This document shows, piece by piece, positions 1-12,059 of a DNA stretch of 64,000 nucleotides. This DNA comes from Vanessa cardui (taxonomy: Eukaryota > Arthropoda > Insecta > Lepidoptera > Nymphalidae). The stretch is taken from NCBI RefSeq assembly GCF_905220365.1, contig NC_061126.1, positions 12,834,001 to 12,898,000 on the forward strand, in the 5' to 3' direction. The notes under the pieces are model-generated. The model had not been told where the DNA came from. It saw only the letters and a program-made list of their open reading frames with translations, and ran no database searches. Position 1 is the stretch's first letter. Every line of letters begins with the position of its first letter. Position numbers and translations under genes: made by a program.

Positions 1-59
1 TTAAAAGATCCTTTCTTCGTAAGAAGAAGGATCAGGAGCTGCTTTAATTCCTTTTTTTA

Positions 60-200
60 TCACGGGTAAATGAGCCACCTGACGGTAAGCGGTCACAACT
101 GTCCATAAACAATGGCGCTGTAAAAAATATTAACCATTCCATGAATCCCCAATACGTATTGACTTCACCAACTTTTGGAACTAGGAGATTATTTCTTCCT
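60..200 (-). repeat. Rep-C 3' fragment
   Basis: The reverse complement reads CAGCGCCATTGTTTATGGAC, then a variant of the ACCACTTACCATCAGGTGGCC tail. It matches the 3' half of the better-preserved Rep-C copy at 32107-32402. It is diverged and lacks the 5' half. Confidence 0.6.
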
Positions 201-974
201 TTTATTTCCGTTGGTATCTTTACCATCGAGCAATAGATGAGTTATGAACACAATAAACGTTTGTGGAAATTATATGGTCGATTCAGATACGAATCTACAA
301 TCAGTTAGGATGATTTTATTCTGATAACTAGAAATTAAGATTATTTATTATTTTCATTTATTTATCGTAGCAAAAATAAAAGAGTAGATTAAAATTCAAT
401 ATTGAATATCAAATACATATAATATATATTATAATTATTAAACATATAATAATGGTTTTGGACCTGAATAGATGTGGTCAATCGCTATAACTTTAATGTT
501 ATGATGCTTTATAGTTTCAGGACGAACATAGGCTCTATAATAATCATTTTATATGTTGCATTTTTTGGGCGCTTTCCAAGCGATCACTGCCAAAACTATA
601 GAAGATAATCAATGACAATTTTGTATGAAAGATTTGTAGACCAGCATATTATAATTAAGTACATAGAGCTATTACTGCTATAAACAATAATTATAATGTG
701 TGATGCTACTGAGGTATGCTTTACTTTTGATCTGCCTCCATGTTTTGCCAGGAAACATTTCTTTCGAAATATTAATAATTATTACTTCATAATCAGAGTA
801 AGTAATTACGATAATAGCTTTTATAAATAAACTTACTTGTATGTGAACACATAAATAATAACATTTAATAATATTAGTAATAAACAGCAAAAATCTAAAG
901 AATTATCGACTTAGCAATAAATAACACTAAACCAATCTATATTTTTGACGTAATAAAGAATTTAGTGCAAAACA
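201..974. other. AT-rich non-coding DNA
   Basis: No convincing ORF, splice-linked exon or repeat was recognised here. The base composition is the same as in the surrounding intron-like DNA. Confidence 0.5.
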
Positions 975-1097
975 TTATTTCATGCTGCATTGGCAAGGAG
1001 CTCGTTGTATAAACCGCCGCTTGGCATCGTTCCGATATTCCCGAACATAAATTTGTAGGACATCTGGCCCAGGTGACTTGTACGTTGGCAACACAGC
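975..1097 (-). pseudogene. Exon-like ORF fragment, possibly hAT/TTF-type transposase
   Basis: A GC-richer patch encodes about 40 residues on the minus strand, ending in TAA at 975-977. The readable part includes GPDVLQIYVREYRNDAKRR followed by FIQRAPCQC. The RRFIQRxPCQ pattern recalls the N-terminal zf-TTF region of hAT-related transposases (ZMYM1-like proteins), where a gPcQP motif is common. That match is from memory. Possible splice acceptors lie just upstream (CCATTCAG and TATCAG), both giving phase 1. That phase would also fit the donor of the sidestep exon at 9527, but the residues do not look like an Ig domain. A transposase relic seems more likely than a host exon. Confidence 0.3.
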
Positions 1098-2050
1098 TGA
1101 TACTGAATGGAGTTGGTTTATGTTTTTGAAAAAAGAATGCGTATTTGAATGATGTTATAATATAGATTACAATCGTCAGAAAATATAACAATGAAATAAA
1201 TCGAGGTTTTATGTAAATATTTAATTTTTTTTTTTTTGAAGACACAATAAGACTTTTTATAATTACAGATGAGGAAATCGTTGCCTAAAACAATAAAATA
1301 GCTTTAACTCGTTTTAAACACAAATGAAGGCACCGATATTTAACATCAATTTATTTTGTTTTTAAACGTTACACAAATATTTTGTTTGTGTTTATTTAAC
1401 TTACCGCAGAATACGTTTAAATCTCGGCGAATTGAAATAATTAATCCGGAAGATACGAGAGATTTTAAATAAATACCAATTTATATAATATTTTCACATG
1501 ATTGAAGGCAATCGCGTTGTATCGATAATTTATTGGGAAGGGTTGTTGTCGAACGAGTACATAGCGACAACGTTTAATATTGTTTTAAATGTAAAGCGAT
1601 TGTATATTATTCTTATTGCAGTTATTGTAAATGAAATATTTATTTTTTTAATCGTAAATTTTTTCAGTATCTTCGGTTTTTTTTGTACAATCTTCATTCG
1701 GAACCAGTGGTAGTTTTTATTTAATATAATCCTGTAAAACGACACTTAAAAGAGTTCGTATAAGGCTACGTGAATACATTATACTTTTATTATTTCGATG
1801 TATAAATCTGCTTGATAATAAAATATACGGTTTCTTATGGCACCAATACCAATGAGTGATTGTGACCTTGTCACCAGGTAGCTTATGCAATCTTCCGCCA
1901 TTCATGTTACGTATAAACAAGAGTAATACAGGCTGTATGAAAAATTCTAAATTTTCTTTTCGATGAACATTCTTGGACCCAAGCTAAACATCCCATTTGA
2001 TATGATTAAATTGGCGTTCTTCACATTTCTCAAATTGGTGTTCTCATCCT
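1098..2050. other. AT-rich non-coding DNA
   Basis: Two overlapping short ORFs on opposite strands around 1500-1750 have compositions expected from AT-rich DNA. No motif, repeat family or splice structure was recognised. Confidence 0.45.
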
Positions 2051-2055
2051 TCTAG

Positions 2056-2650
2056 CCGAAATCACATACTATGTTCAAAGACAATAGAGAACTGAAACGT
2101 AAAAAACAAAAACAAGCGCAACTTCTAGCTTCGTCAACGAAAGAGTCCAGTCACTGGTTCCATATGTTGCCCGCCAAAAATCTTGGAACGCTTAGACAGT
2201 AAATGTTTCCAGATGTCAATATAGTTCTCCAACTGGGCAAACTGCTACGCTTTGAGTACAGACGCTTGAGTAGAAAGAAGGTTTATTCTTTCGAATAACA
2301 TAGACTTTCTTAAACAAAAGGTACAGGATTTTCCTTCATTTCAATCTTATAATAAAGAGGACTTTTGTTACCATTGATTTTCCTGCCATTGGTAATAAAT
2401 CCTCAGTATTTTGCCCTGTCAAATAAGTCAAGATACTGGCAAAATACCTGTCTGACCATCATTGGCTCCCTGGAAGTAAAAACAGGCCCTAGTGTATAAT
2501 ACTATATGTGTTGACACACTCGCCCCATCTCATATGGGAAGATATTTTTATGAGCTGGAGATGCTGATTTGTCTCTTATTTCAAATTATGGCAAAGTTTC
2601 ATTTGCTATTGAAAGACTTGGACCATAGGGTTATAGTACGAAATCTTTTT
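2056..2650 (+). pseudogene. LINE-E relic (region between RT and C-terminus)
   Basis: Decayed coding sequence is readable in changing frames. Around 2128-2196 it reads SSTKESSHWFHMLPAKNLGTL-like residues. Around 2440-2480 a PGSKNRP-like stretch appears, and 2511-2540 gives CVDTLAPSHM. In arthropod LINE-like proteins these blocks occur in this order (ESxxWLHxLPSxxLGTLL, then PDGxTLxPW, then CWDxxxVDTLAPSH), downstream of the reverse transcriptase. Stops and frame changes show a dead copy. The C-terminal end of the same type of protein is found at 6400-6665 and 40858-41112. Confidence 0.5.
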
Positions 2651-2699
2651 GTTGGAAGGTATAACATCACGCATTATTGCGTGAAAATTCTGCTAGAAT

Positions 2700-5430
2700 T
2701 ATAGGCACCTGGTCATGATCGATACAGTATCATTAATATTATTAAGATATTGTAATATATTTTAATTTTAAAACAAACCTAAACTTTGTCAATATAAAAT
2801 TATTTATAGAAATTGCATTCACTATCAAACTAAAAACTTGGCTTATACGTCATTTTAGAATGGGTCAAGTTTAAATCGCAAAAAGAACCTGCTAAAGGTA
2901 AGACGTCACTAACTTAAAATGCTGACTTAAGGCAAGGTCAATTTTCTACTCGTGATTTGAATAATTACTTAGGATGGATTTCTTGTTCAAAACTGCTTAG
3001 TTCGTTAGGTTCTATGATATTAAAGCAGTTTTATGTTATAAATAAGTCTGTGGTAAAAAAAATCGTTTGACTTATAAGTACTATTAGCTTGGCAAGTTCT
3101 TAAACCGATACAGTTAAGTAGAAAAGATTATACAACTCGTTTTCAGGGAATTACTGATTTTTCTATTTTTCCCAATTAACCGTTAAGCTTATGTTAAGGG
3201 TGCGGATTAGACGAAATGAAACTTTTATATCGCTACGTATATCTACTGCAAAACAAATGAGAATTTAAATATTTATGATAATACTACTCAATGTCAATCT
3301 TTTGTCCTCTTCACTGTTTTGAATCATTCTCATTGGAAACTTGCACAGGGCAGGGTAGACGATTACTACGCTAAAATGTGAATGTAAGCACTACTGTACT
3401 CAAAATTAGCCCTTATCAACATAATGACGTAAAAAAAATTACTCAATTTTACTTGGGGTTGGCGTAGCATGTCTTCTCCTTCCATACTTCTCTGTTAAAC
3501 ATCATCATACAAGTAACATTCTTTCTAACCATACATTCTTCCACACATCTTAATTCTACTAAAATGGCAATTTATTTATCTAAAAACGAGAAAGTTTATA
3601 TATAGGTCGAATGAGTAAATGATTCCTTGTTACTATTCAATTTACATAAAGATTATTAAACAATTTGGATAACTTGTAGTAGAGATAACAAAAAACGAAA
3701 GCAAGTAATTTTAAAAGTACGCAGAGAATACTAAAATCTTCTTAAATATAACTTTGACTTTTAAAAGGATTACCAATTGGATATAGTTGGGTTTACGCCA
3801 AAATTGATATTCAATTATTCTTGAAAGCAATCGAATAATTTGGGATAACTATGATGAAATTCTACGTGCTAATACCCATTTATGTATAAAGTGTTAATTT
3901 AAAAGCAAACAAATAATACCATTCAATTAATTTAAATTTATCTAAACAGATCTATTAAACTTATTTGGATAATCCTGAAATCCATCCATCAAACAAAAAC
4001 CCTTTTTATTTTTAATTAATTAATTAAATAAATAAGGGTAAATTAAAAATGAATTCGACATATAACATGAAATTATTTCATGATTTCCATAAAACTAACA
4101 GAGTTTTAAGTCTCCCCAGGACCATAAAACCTCTATTAAGCTTGCTTTTATCTCCCACAATAATAGAACATTTTACTGTCTATCCCTTTTTATTGCTGAT
4201 GGCATATAAACACTTGAATACTGTCTACGTGTGGGATTCGTAAAATAAATGGTCGCGTTTCACCATTAGAATTCTGGTGAACGGACAAAAGATTTAAATG
4301 TGTTTATTTAGTTTTAACCGTTCTCAAGTTGAAATTAATTCTACTTTACTGACTATAACGTACTTATATTTTATTATTTTAATAGAACATAGTGTATAAT
4401 TTTTCTTTATTTTTATATTAAATAGAAAAGAGCAAGGCTAAAAATATAGTATAAAATTCTTATTGTAAGTGAATGTTGGAACTAATTTTCAATACTGATA
4501 TTTCAAAAGATATGAACTCGAGAACCTTACGTCGTATTTCTAAAGAAATCTTCGGACAGAAAACTATAAGTGGGCTATTTCATTCGTTAAATATAATATA
4601 CATAAAATGCTTCATAGAAAATGTTCCGATAGTTCTTTATTTTCACAAATGGCATGTCCATCTGCCTGCGCGATCAAACTAGAATTCTATAAATAATAAT
4701 TCAAGAAGTATTTATTCTTATGAATGATATTTAATTCTGAAACGAGGCATCTTTGCGATTTCGATAAAAAGTTATATAGAACTAACCTAATATGAAAGTT
4801 CTATGTCTACCAATATAATTGCCTGGAAATTGAAATGACCAACATAAGATATGTTAATAAGATTTAAAATTATAGATTATTATTAAAATTATAGATTATT
4901 ATGAACTTCATTCCGATTAAAAAATCAATATTTTTAACATTCAAGGAAGTATTGCACTGTTCACCTTCCAAAGCTTGTATTATAATAAAAAATTTTGCTA
5001 GAAAAATCCAATGATATTTATTAATCAACTCGAGATTTGAATTCAAAACCACCAAACCACCATAACATTGTTGTATGCAATCATTATAAATAAAATTTAC
5101 ACAAAACATATTTTATTTATTGCTAATAGCAACGTTTTTACGAGGTATTCGAATGCATTTTCATTCTATTTCAATAAACAGTTTCCACTGCATATTTAAG
5201 GGGTAGCAAGCGCAAGGCAAGTCTGCATTTAGATGAGAATATGAAATAGTCGCCAATAAATATTAAATGATACTACGGTAGACGTCTTGCTATGGCAGCT
5301 GTTAAGCGAATAAATAATCACTCAATGTCTACTTACATTTTCAAACGTAATTAGAAAATTGAATAATGGATCTAATGAATGATAAATTGTTAGATATATC
5401 AATTATATTTTAATTGTTATTTTTGGACAT
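2700..5430. other. AT-rich non-coding DNA with a short TTAA tract
   Basis: Nothing gene-like was recognised in this 2.7 kb. There is a small (TTAA)n/(AAAT)n tract at about 4013-4036. Short ORFs near 4049-4243, 4473-4682 and 4870-5109 have no recognisable domain and lie within the length range expected by chance at this base composition. Confidence 0.45.
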
Positions 5431-5432
5431 TC

Positions 5433-5610
5433 AAAATAAAAAAAAATCAAGATCAACATATTATTTATTCAAGTAGGCCTTTACAAGTTACTTTTGCATC
5501 GTCATTTAACAATTATATTAAGTGAAGCTACCAGTTCGGAAAGTTGATTCTGCCGAGATGAACTGACAAGAACCTCAGTAGTTCTTTTTCAACATTTGAA
5601 ATACAGCTAT
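5433..5610 (-). repeat. LINE-D 3' end fragment
   Basis: The block GTGAAGCTACCAGTTCGGAA at about 5521-5540 and CAGTAGTTCTTTTTCAACAT at about 5577-5596 are the reverse complement of the LINE-D 3' UTR blocks seen at 24100-24200. The TTATTTATTCAAGTAGGCCTTTACAAG end matches the GTAAAAGCCCACTTGAATAAAGTTTATTTTGA terminus. Confidence 0.7.
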
Positions 5611-5720
5611 GTTAGTTAATAACAATTATAGATGTATGTAATTTATGTATTAGTAAACGTACCCAAAGTTTTACGTCACGTGTACGAATTGACATTATAA
5701 GATCTTCTTTTTGATATATG

Positions 5721-5815
5721 TGGCGGACAAGCAAATGGTACGACCATTTGCTTGTCCACCAGTTGAATAGCGCTGTAAAAAATATTTACTATTTTTTACC
5801 TATATACGTTAGGAA
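5721..5815 (-). repeat. Rep-C 3' fragment carrying a fold-back hairpin
   Basis: The flanks read as Rep-C in reverse (GGCGGACAAGCAAATGG, then AGCGCTGTAAAAAATATT). The middle of the tail is replaced by an inverted copy of the left flank: 5721-5738 pairs with 5744-5761, with one mismatch and a five-base loop. See findings. Confidence 0.6.
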
Positions 5816-6399
5816 CTAATGTACTTAATATTATAGTTGTTACCTTTGTGCCTGCAGATATACTGACTCAAAGACACAAACTGCTTTCTTAAGCTTTCAA
5901 TGCGCTAACAAACTTAAAATAACCTACGATATTCCCGTGCCTGTAATTGCAAAGGTATATGTAATGATATATGAGGTCTATAGGTATAAAGAGGTTGAAC
6001 AAAGACTAATCTGATTATGATTTTGCTTAGCGAAGAAAAACATAGTCCAAAAATCTATGTGGATGTCAGGTTTAACTTTAGGTATCAACCAAACTGAACT
6101 GCAACAGTAAGCTCCAATGTTTATCCATAAAGAGCAGAGCAGGCCTTTTGGTAAAATTCCCATATTTTTATTCTACAAAACCAGTGAGGATTTTTCTTTT
6201 TTTACATCAACCGACTAAATAATTTTCCATTTGGTCATAATTCGTTCATTAACCTCATGATTGAATATGATATGATATTAATCATAACTCGTCCAAGTAA
6301 TTTGGAAAATTGTATTTTATTCCAAACGATCTCAAAGGAACATCAAATTTAAAAAAAAAATTATAATTGATCGCTGGAAAAATAATTTACTTCAAATTT
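5816..6399. other. Non-coding DNA
   Basis: No gene, recognised repeat or splice structure was seen between the Rep-C fragment and the LINE-E copy. Confidence 0.4.
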
Positions 6400-6665
6400 T
6401 ATTGATAAATAAATTTATTAAAAATTAACAACATTAAATGCTTAAATATATATACAAATATGAACTAAAACTAGTTAATGTATAGATCTTGACCGCGTGG
6501 AATGGTGGCAAGAATGCTAGCAGCATTTCCCCGTTGAATCGCAATTCCGATCCTCTGGGCAAAAAACGAACCAGCCCTCCTGTCACCAGTGGAGGCAATG
6601 AGGCGAGGTGTTATACTTTTGATGAAGCTTTTTGCACCACTACTCCAAGGGCCAAGCGTTTCGAC
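6400..6665 (-). mobile_element. LINE-E 3' end, 5'-truncated, well preserved
   Basis: The minus strand reads in one open frame ETLGPWSSGAKSFIKSITPR, then LIASTGDRRAGSFFAQRIG and IAIQRGNAASILAT, then a stop and an AT-rich 3' UTR with GTTTTAGTTCATATTTGTA. This is the C-terminus of a LINE-like protein. The copy is nearly identical to the one at 40858-41112 on the other strand, so both are fairly recent. Rightward-reading ORFs over this segment are shadows. Confidence 0.7.
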
Positions 6666-6706
6666 AGCATATATAAAATAAAATACATTTCAACATTATG
6701 ATATCG

Positions 6707-6800
6707 GTCACCACCTCACATAGACAGTGGTACTGTCTTAGGAAATAAGGTTTTATGTCCCTCGTGTCTGTACATAGTAAGTACTAAGTTTATCTGGTGG
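6707..6800 (-). repeat. Possible degenerate Rep-C fragment
   Basis: GGTCACCACCTCACATAGACA and TTTATGTCCCTCGTGTCTGTA resemble, in reverse, the Rep-C blocks TGTCTATGGGTGGTGACC and ACAGGCACAAGGGACATAA. It is too diverged for a firm call. Confidence 0.35.
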
Positions 6801-7517
6801 CAGAATCTATTTTGTGTCGGTGGTATTTACTAGATAAATATTGAGTTGCATAGAACCTTATCAACAAATATATATAATATTTTAATGAAATACCAAGATC
6901 GTTGAGTTGTTAAATGGGCGGAATTACGGTTAATTTGTCATGTCTACCGGCAACTCAATTTAAGAGGGGTTTAACAAAAGTATTGATTTTTCAAAAGATT
7001 CACCAATTAAAACCTCAATCGTTTCTAAATTATTACTATTATTATTTTAAAGTATTTTTAACAATTTACCTTAAATATAATTTTTCATCGTTAATTGCTA
7101 CATATTGGTTCATTAATGTCGTATCGTTTTCAAAGTAAAATTACATTCCATTTTCAAAACAACAATTTTGAAAGATTCAACAAATAAGATTTACATGAAA
7201 ATGAAGGGAAGAATCTAATCCATTAGAACAAAATACAAAGTATGTTGTTATATAATATATACGAGATGTGGGTCCCTTCGGAAGAATAAAGATCTTTTCA
7301 CACAAAAAACTAATGGAACAGTGATTCAAGCGACCAGGAGAAAAATCTTCCCTCTTTCGTCGTCAGCTCTTCAACGAGTGATTGATTCGTTTTTAACTAA
7401 AAGGTTATTTATCAAGCTGAGCATCTCCGATCCTTGTTCACGAAGAACGGTGATAACTAGAGGATTAAGATTACATTGAGCTTTATCTAAATTATGAAAT
7501 ATTTTTGGTACAAGGCA
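6801..7517. other. AT-rich non-coding DNA
   Basis: A 74-codon plus-strand ORF at 6914-7138 is rich in Tyr and Phe, as AT-rich DNA tends to be. It shows no domain. Nothing else was recognised. Confidence 0.4.
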
Positions 7518-7735
7518 TAAAATATAAATCGCACTGTTGGGCTAAAATCTAGGTACATAAGTGGCAGAATTACATAAGACAAATACTAGTTTTCTTACAA
7601 TGTTTCTTTCACCCCTGAGCATGAGATTAATCATACAAATAAACTAAGTACATGAAAATTCAGTGTTTCAGAAACCGCAATTAACGGTTAAGATGGACGC
7701 GTTCTAACCACTCGACTACCTCGGCTTACCATAAT
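7518..7735 (-). mobile_element. SINE-A copy, internally deleted
   Basis: In reverse this reads the tRNA-like head ending GGTAAGCCGAGGTAGTCGAG and TTAGAACGCGTCCATCTTAA, then the body CTCATGCTCAGGGGTGAAAG and fragments of the GCCACTTATG and GCCCAACAGTGC tail. The B box is damaged and parts of the body are missing. Confidence 0.65.
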
Positions 7736-8229
7736 TGATTTGGGTGTTCATTACTTGGAATCTTTAATTTGACATTTTATTACTTAAATAAGCAGTTATA
7801 GTTTTGAATAAAATTAAAAAGAAATAAGTATAAATAAGTCCATAACAATGTGTTCAGATTTCGTAATAGGACAAGCACTTCCTGATCAGTGCCTTAAGTA
7901 GTATATGTATGTAGGTATATTAAACATTCCATCGCCAATGCACGTTAACGTTTGGTTACCTAGACCTTTAAAGCTCTTATGCCTGTAACACACCGGCTCA
8001 CCTTTCAAACCATATAATTTTAGCAGTAAAATAAATGATGAGTGAATTTTACAAAATCCTATCACTCCAGATTCCATCAAGGAAATTAGTGTTAAGTACA
8101 ATTAATACCTATCAAGATACGGTATGAGATAACTAATTATATCTCCAACAAACTTTTCGTTTTCAACAAACGCTTAGTTATTTGGAATAAACTTTTAAAA
8201 TCTCAACTTCAACTTTCGACTTCGCTCAA

Positions 8230-8470
8230 CTAAGAGTCGATTGAAGTTAATTTTCTATCGAACTCAATTTCGATAGCGAATAGTGGACCGATATATTTCG
8301 GCGAGATACGTGCCTTACCGACTTCTTTGACTAACTTGTTCAGACTGCACGGTTCTAATATTGCAACTAGTAAAACTACATGATTCGATGAAGAAACTTC
8401 TCGCCGGACGCGTGTAGAACAAACTTGTTTCGTGTCAGCGATACTTAGAACTGAGTCTGAGGTGGACAAA
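8230..8470 (-). pseudogene. Possible LTR-retrotransposon integrase C-terminal relic
   Basis: An 79-residue open frame contains VKEVGKARISPKYIGPLFAI, which resembles the KxSPKYxGPFxV motif near the C-terminus of gypsy-like integrases. Only this motif supports the call, and the rest of the frame is unremarkable. No LTR was found nearby. A chance ORF is a real alternative. Confidence 0.25.
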
Positions 8471-8568
8471 ACTATGTCACGAATGTGAAGTGTGTCATAT
8501 ATAGTGTGATGCTATCTCACTAACTTGCGAATTTTTTAACGCAGTTGAAATGGAATAAAGAATTCAAA

Positions 8569-8785
8569 CCGACGATCTCCGTGGTCAAGTTGTGTGTACA
8601 CCGGCTTTTATGGGCCTTATGGGTTTGATTCCTGGCCAAGTCGATTTAGAAAAAAAGTAATTAGTTTTCTTTGTTGTCTTGATTCTGGGTGTTTGTGGTA
8701 CCATCGTTACTTCTGATTTTCTCTAAGGCTTACATTGGAATCAGAATAAAGTATGTGATGTTGTCCAATATTTCATATTTCATAT
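8569..8785 (+). mobile_element. SINE-B copy, diverged
   Basis: Head GACGATCTCCGTGGTCAAGT is followed by a damaged B box (GGGTTTGATTCCTGG), then GTTGTCTTGATTCTGGGTGT, GTTACTTCTGATTTTC and ATGTGATGTTGTCCAATATTT. This order of blocks matches the intact copy at 31331-31560. The ACAAGTGCTTTAGCTA segment is lost. Confidence 0.7.
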
Positions 8786-9526
8786 TATGATTTAAAAACG
8801 AAAATAGAATAAAACATTTGTATTTTAAAACATATTGTATACGTTTATTCAAACAAGATATGTTTGTATCGTAGACGTTGCAACATTTATGAAAAATGTT
8901 GGCATTGAATCAATGTCAAGCTGTAATTTTATGTAGAAAATAAATTATAGATAGGTACCTATTTACCTATACATGTGTAGAGAGAGCATGTGATCATTAT
9001 ACAATATAAATGTTTACTGTCGGGAAAGTGCATCAATGTAAATAATTATCAAATTGAGATTCGCTCAGTAAATAGTCAAAGCGCACTCAACACTGATTTT
9101 AAGCGGATTCCAGGTGAACAGATGTATAACGTATATATAGGTAAGCTTAAGACCCGATTTACATTTTGACAAATTTAATAATTTATTAAATTTTGTTCAT
9201 GATTTATTTTGCATTTAAAGTGATTCAAATAGTGTCACTTCTAAGTTTATTTCTGGTTCTTCTACTTATAAGTGAACGTTTTCTTTGAAAATTATATCTT
9301 TTAAAATGGCGATTACAATATGGTTTCTAGAGCCTAATTCATTATAGTGTTTTAATTATTGTGATTATAAAATTGTGAGATCGGTGATCTAGTCATCGAT
9401 CATGCAGTTTTTTTCATATCTTACATAACAAAATTCAAAGATAAAAGATCCTAATATTATCCATTTAATTCTGGTAATTAATTTAATTATAAGATAGATC
9501 TGTTAAAATTTATAAGATATACTTAC
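8786..9526 (-). other. Intron or downstream DNA after sidestep-like exon
   Basis: This DNA lies 3' of the exon ending at 9527, in the direction of transcription, and starts with a strong donor (GTAAGT, plus-strand 9521-9526). No Ig2-like exon was seen in it or anywhere down to position 1. The next coding exon is therefore probably outside the window. Confidence 0.6.
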
Positions 9527-9723
9527 CGATTACATGAAGCACGAACTTGTAATTCCTAGTTGGTGATACTTTGAAATCAACTCTGCAGCGATAGAGGGCG
9601 CGGTCGGTGGGGACTACATCTCGGATGCGTAAAGCGGAGTGCGGTGTGGCGTGCCACCTCGCTCGACCTGCGAGTGACGCATCCGCCCAGTGCGCTGAAG
9701 GTCCCTTTACACGACCATCGTAA
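9527..9723 (-). CDS. Sidestep-family Ig receptor, exon for second half of Ig1
   Basis: This 197-bp exon encodes the C-terminal half of a V-type immunoglobulin domain of a sidestep-like cell-surface protein. In Drosophila these proteins bind Beat-family receptors and guide motor axons and synaptic partners. The first base (T, 9723) completes an AG|T Ser codon from the upstream exon, giving PIYSYDGR. It continues with HWADASLAGRARWHA, then LRIRDVVPTDRALYRC and RVDFKVSPTRNYKFVLHVI. The C of YRC is the second Ig cysteine, and D-x-A-L-Y-R-C is the usual F-strand motif. YRCRVDFKxSPTRN is a hallmark of the family. The acceptor is GTTCACAG (AG at 9724-9725). The donor is G|GTAAGT, leaving phase 1, as expected at an Ig domain border. 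GC content is far above the flanks. The paralog within the family cannot be decided. Confidence 0.88.
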
Positions 9724-9832
9724 CTGTGAACAATATTATTTTATATAGTTTTTAAAGCATTAACTTATAAAATTATTCTAATGGAAAATTGAACGGTCAT
9801 TCGTTGCCATAAAACATAAAAATTGGTGCTTC

Positions 9833-9862
9833 ACCTCAAAGGGAGAGGAAGCCTTTGCCTGT
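9833..9862 (+). repeat. SINE-A tail fragment
   Basis: CACCTCAAAGGGAGAGGAAG resembles the CTCAAAGGGAGAGGAGGCCTTAGCC 3' tail of SINE-A. It is very short. Confidence 0.35.
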
Positions 9863-12059
9863 TAATATAATTCCTTATGTTCCATGAGGCATCAACTTAA
9901 CTAACTATAAAGTTGCGTTTTGGTCTACACAACACTGACTCACACAAACTTGACTACAAGATAAAATATAAGAAAGGAGATATAATTTCAGCTCAGTGTG
10001 TGATACCCAGGCGATCTTTCAGATTTACGAACGAGTTTTAACATTATTATTTATTGATTTGGCATAACTACCATGTTATACGTAGTTTAGTCCAGTGATT
10101 GGATGTACAAGTAGCACATAATACATTGGATATTATACTGTGATCATTTACGGACACTACGACCTAGATAGCACAATGTAAAGGAAACATTATCACGTAA
10201 CTTTTTATAGCTTGTTCCAGATTCACGGATAAACTACAAATCCATTTGATATGGAACTTCTATAAAAATATGATCTATACTGGTAAGTTTTGTCCACACT
10301 AAAATAGTTTTGAACGAAAATAGATCTTTCAATACACATTTATGTTACATATTTTAAGAAAAAAATTATTGAAGAGTAAGAGAAAAAATACGCAGCGTAT
10401 TGTAGTCAAATTTTATTTAATAATAAATTTTATGAATATATATTATTGTTTATTATTAATAAAGTATTATTATTAAAAAAAATTAAGTATAACCTCAATA
10501 ATATAGAAAATTATAATTTAATTTTGTAATAGAACAGAAATTTAGTTTTGCTATGCTGAAAAGATTAAATGGTTTTCACTTTAGAAATCAGAAAATACAT
10601 GAGATGAAAGCGAGTAGCTTACACTTCAATCAGACCATTGCATATAAATGTTTGAATAATGTAAGTAGCCCCCTTTCAGATAGACACGAAAATATATAAA
10701 CAGAAAATATACAATTTCGTTGGAAAAATACATACGTTACAAGAGTGAACGTTCTTTAAAACTAGAAGTTTTATTTATTTCTGTTATATAAATCGCCAAT
10801 AAATGTTTATCTAAAAGATTGTCGGAAGTTTGTATTGAAAACATCATATTCCAATATTTATTTTTATTTGACTCAACGACGACTTATTCAAACTAACAAA
10901 AGATCAAAAGGAAATGGCAATTGCTAGGTAACCTATATTTTCTTTGAATGAAACTCAATACAATCTGAGATAAATTCGAATCGAAACGAAAGCCTTGTTA
11001 GAAATCTCTACGGACAAAGCAACTCAGACATCTTTGAAAGCATTTTCTTTGGGTTAAAACAAACAATAGTTATGGTTTGATATCCTTAGATGGAATGACA
11101 TCTACGATAAAATTTAATGAAAACCAATCACACATAAACTTGTCGATAAAATGCTATTCAACGTTTAAGTATTGAAATTTGTTTATACTTGTAAAGGAGT
11201 TTTAAAAATTCAGTCATTATAAAAGATGCGCTCAAGAAAATCCACGTCAAATAAAGATGTAAGACCCGCTAAGGCAATTCAAACAGATGACATCTACCGT
11301 TCGTTCTGGGCATAATTATCCAGAAACATTTATATACCTCAAAAGATACCTTGGAAATTCGTATGAAGGCTCTATGCTTCGAAATGAAAACGTTTCACTC
11401 ATAAATATTTCATAACTAAGCGAGCTTAAGGCGCCGTCCTTACTCCTACCCAGTTCTTTGTATAGCTCGTAATGTAATGCTGTCACATTGAGATAAACTG
11501 ACGGTCATAATAGTGCGGAAATGTATATGTGCCATAAATAACTGTACATTTTATAATATCGCTCCGAAAATATCGAGACAGGTTTATTATACCCATACAA
11601 TAAAATCGACTCTTAAATTTTGACGATTTATAATATTTAAGTACTCAAGAAATTAATTTATCAAGATCTATACGTTATTCGAAAGATTCAAACTTCAAAT
11701 TTTTTCGTGATTTCTATACTTTTTTTAGTATTGATAAAGATTTTTCTACGAACATATTAATGTATTTTTTTTTGTTATCTTTAGGAATAATCAAGATTAG
11801 TTCCGAAAATTAAAAATGTTGAAGCGAGTTTACTGTTCACTGATTTGAATATTATGTCCCGTAAGCCTTTGAGTCTCTTGTAAATTAATTTTCATGCAGT
11901 CAAATAAAATACCTTACAAGTCAAAGTCGACACAGATTTGTGATAAGTCGCTCTGCAATCACTATCTTACTTGAATTCATAGAGGCTTATGACTAGGGAA
12001 CACAGATTGGCATTCTAAAAGGACTTTTACAAGACCGATCACACTACTTATACAAAATA

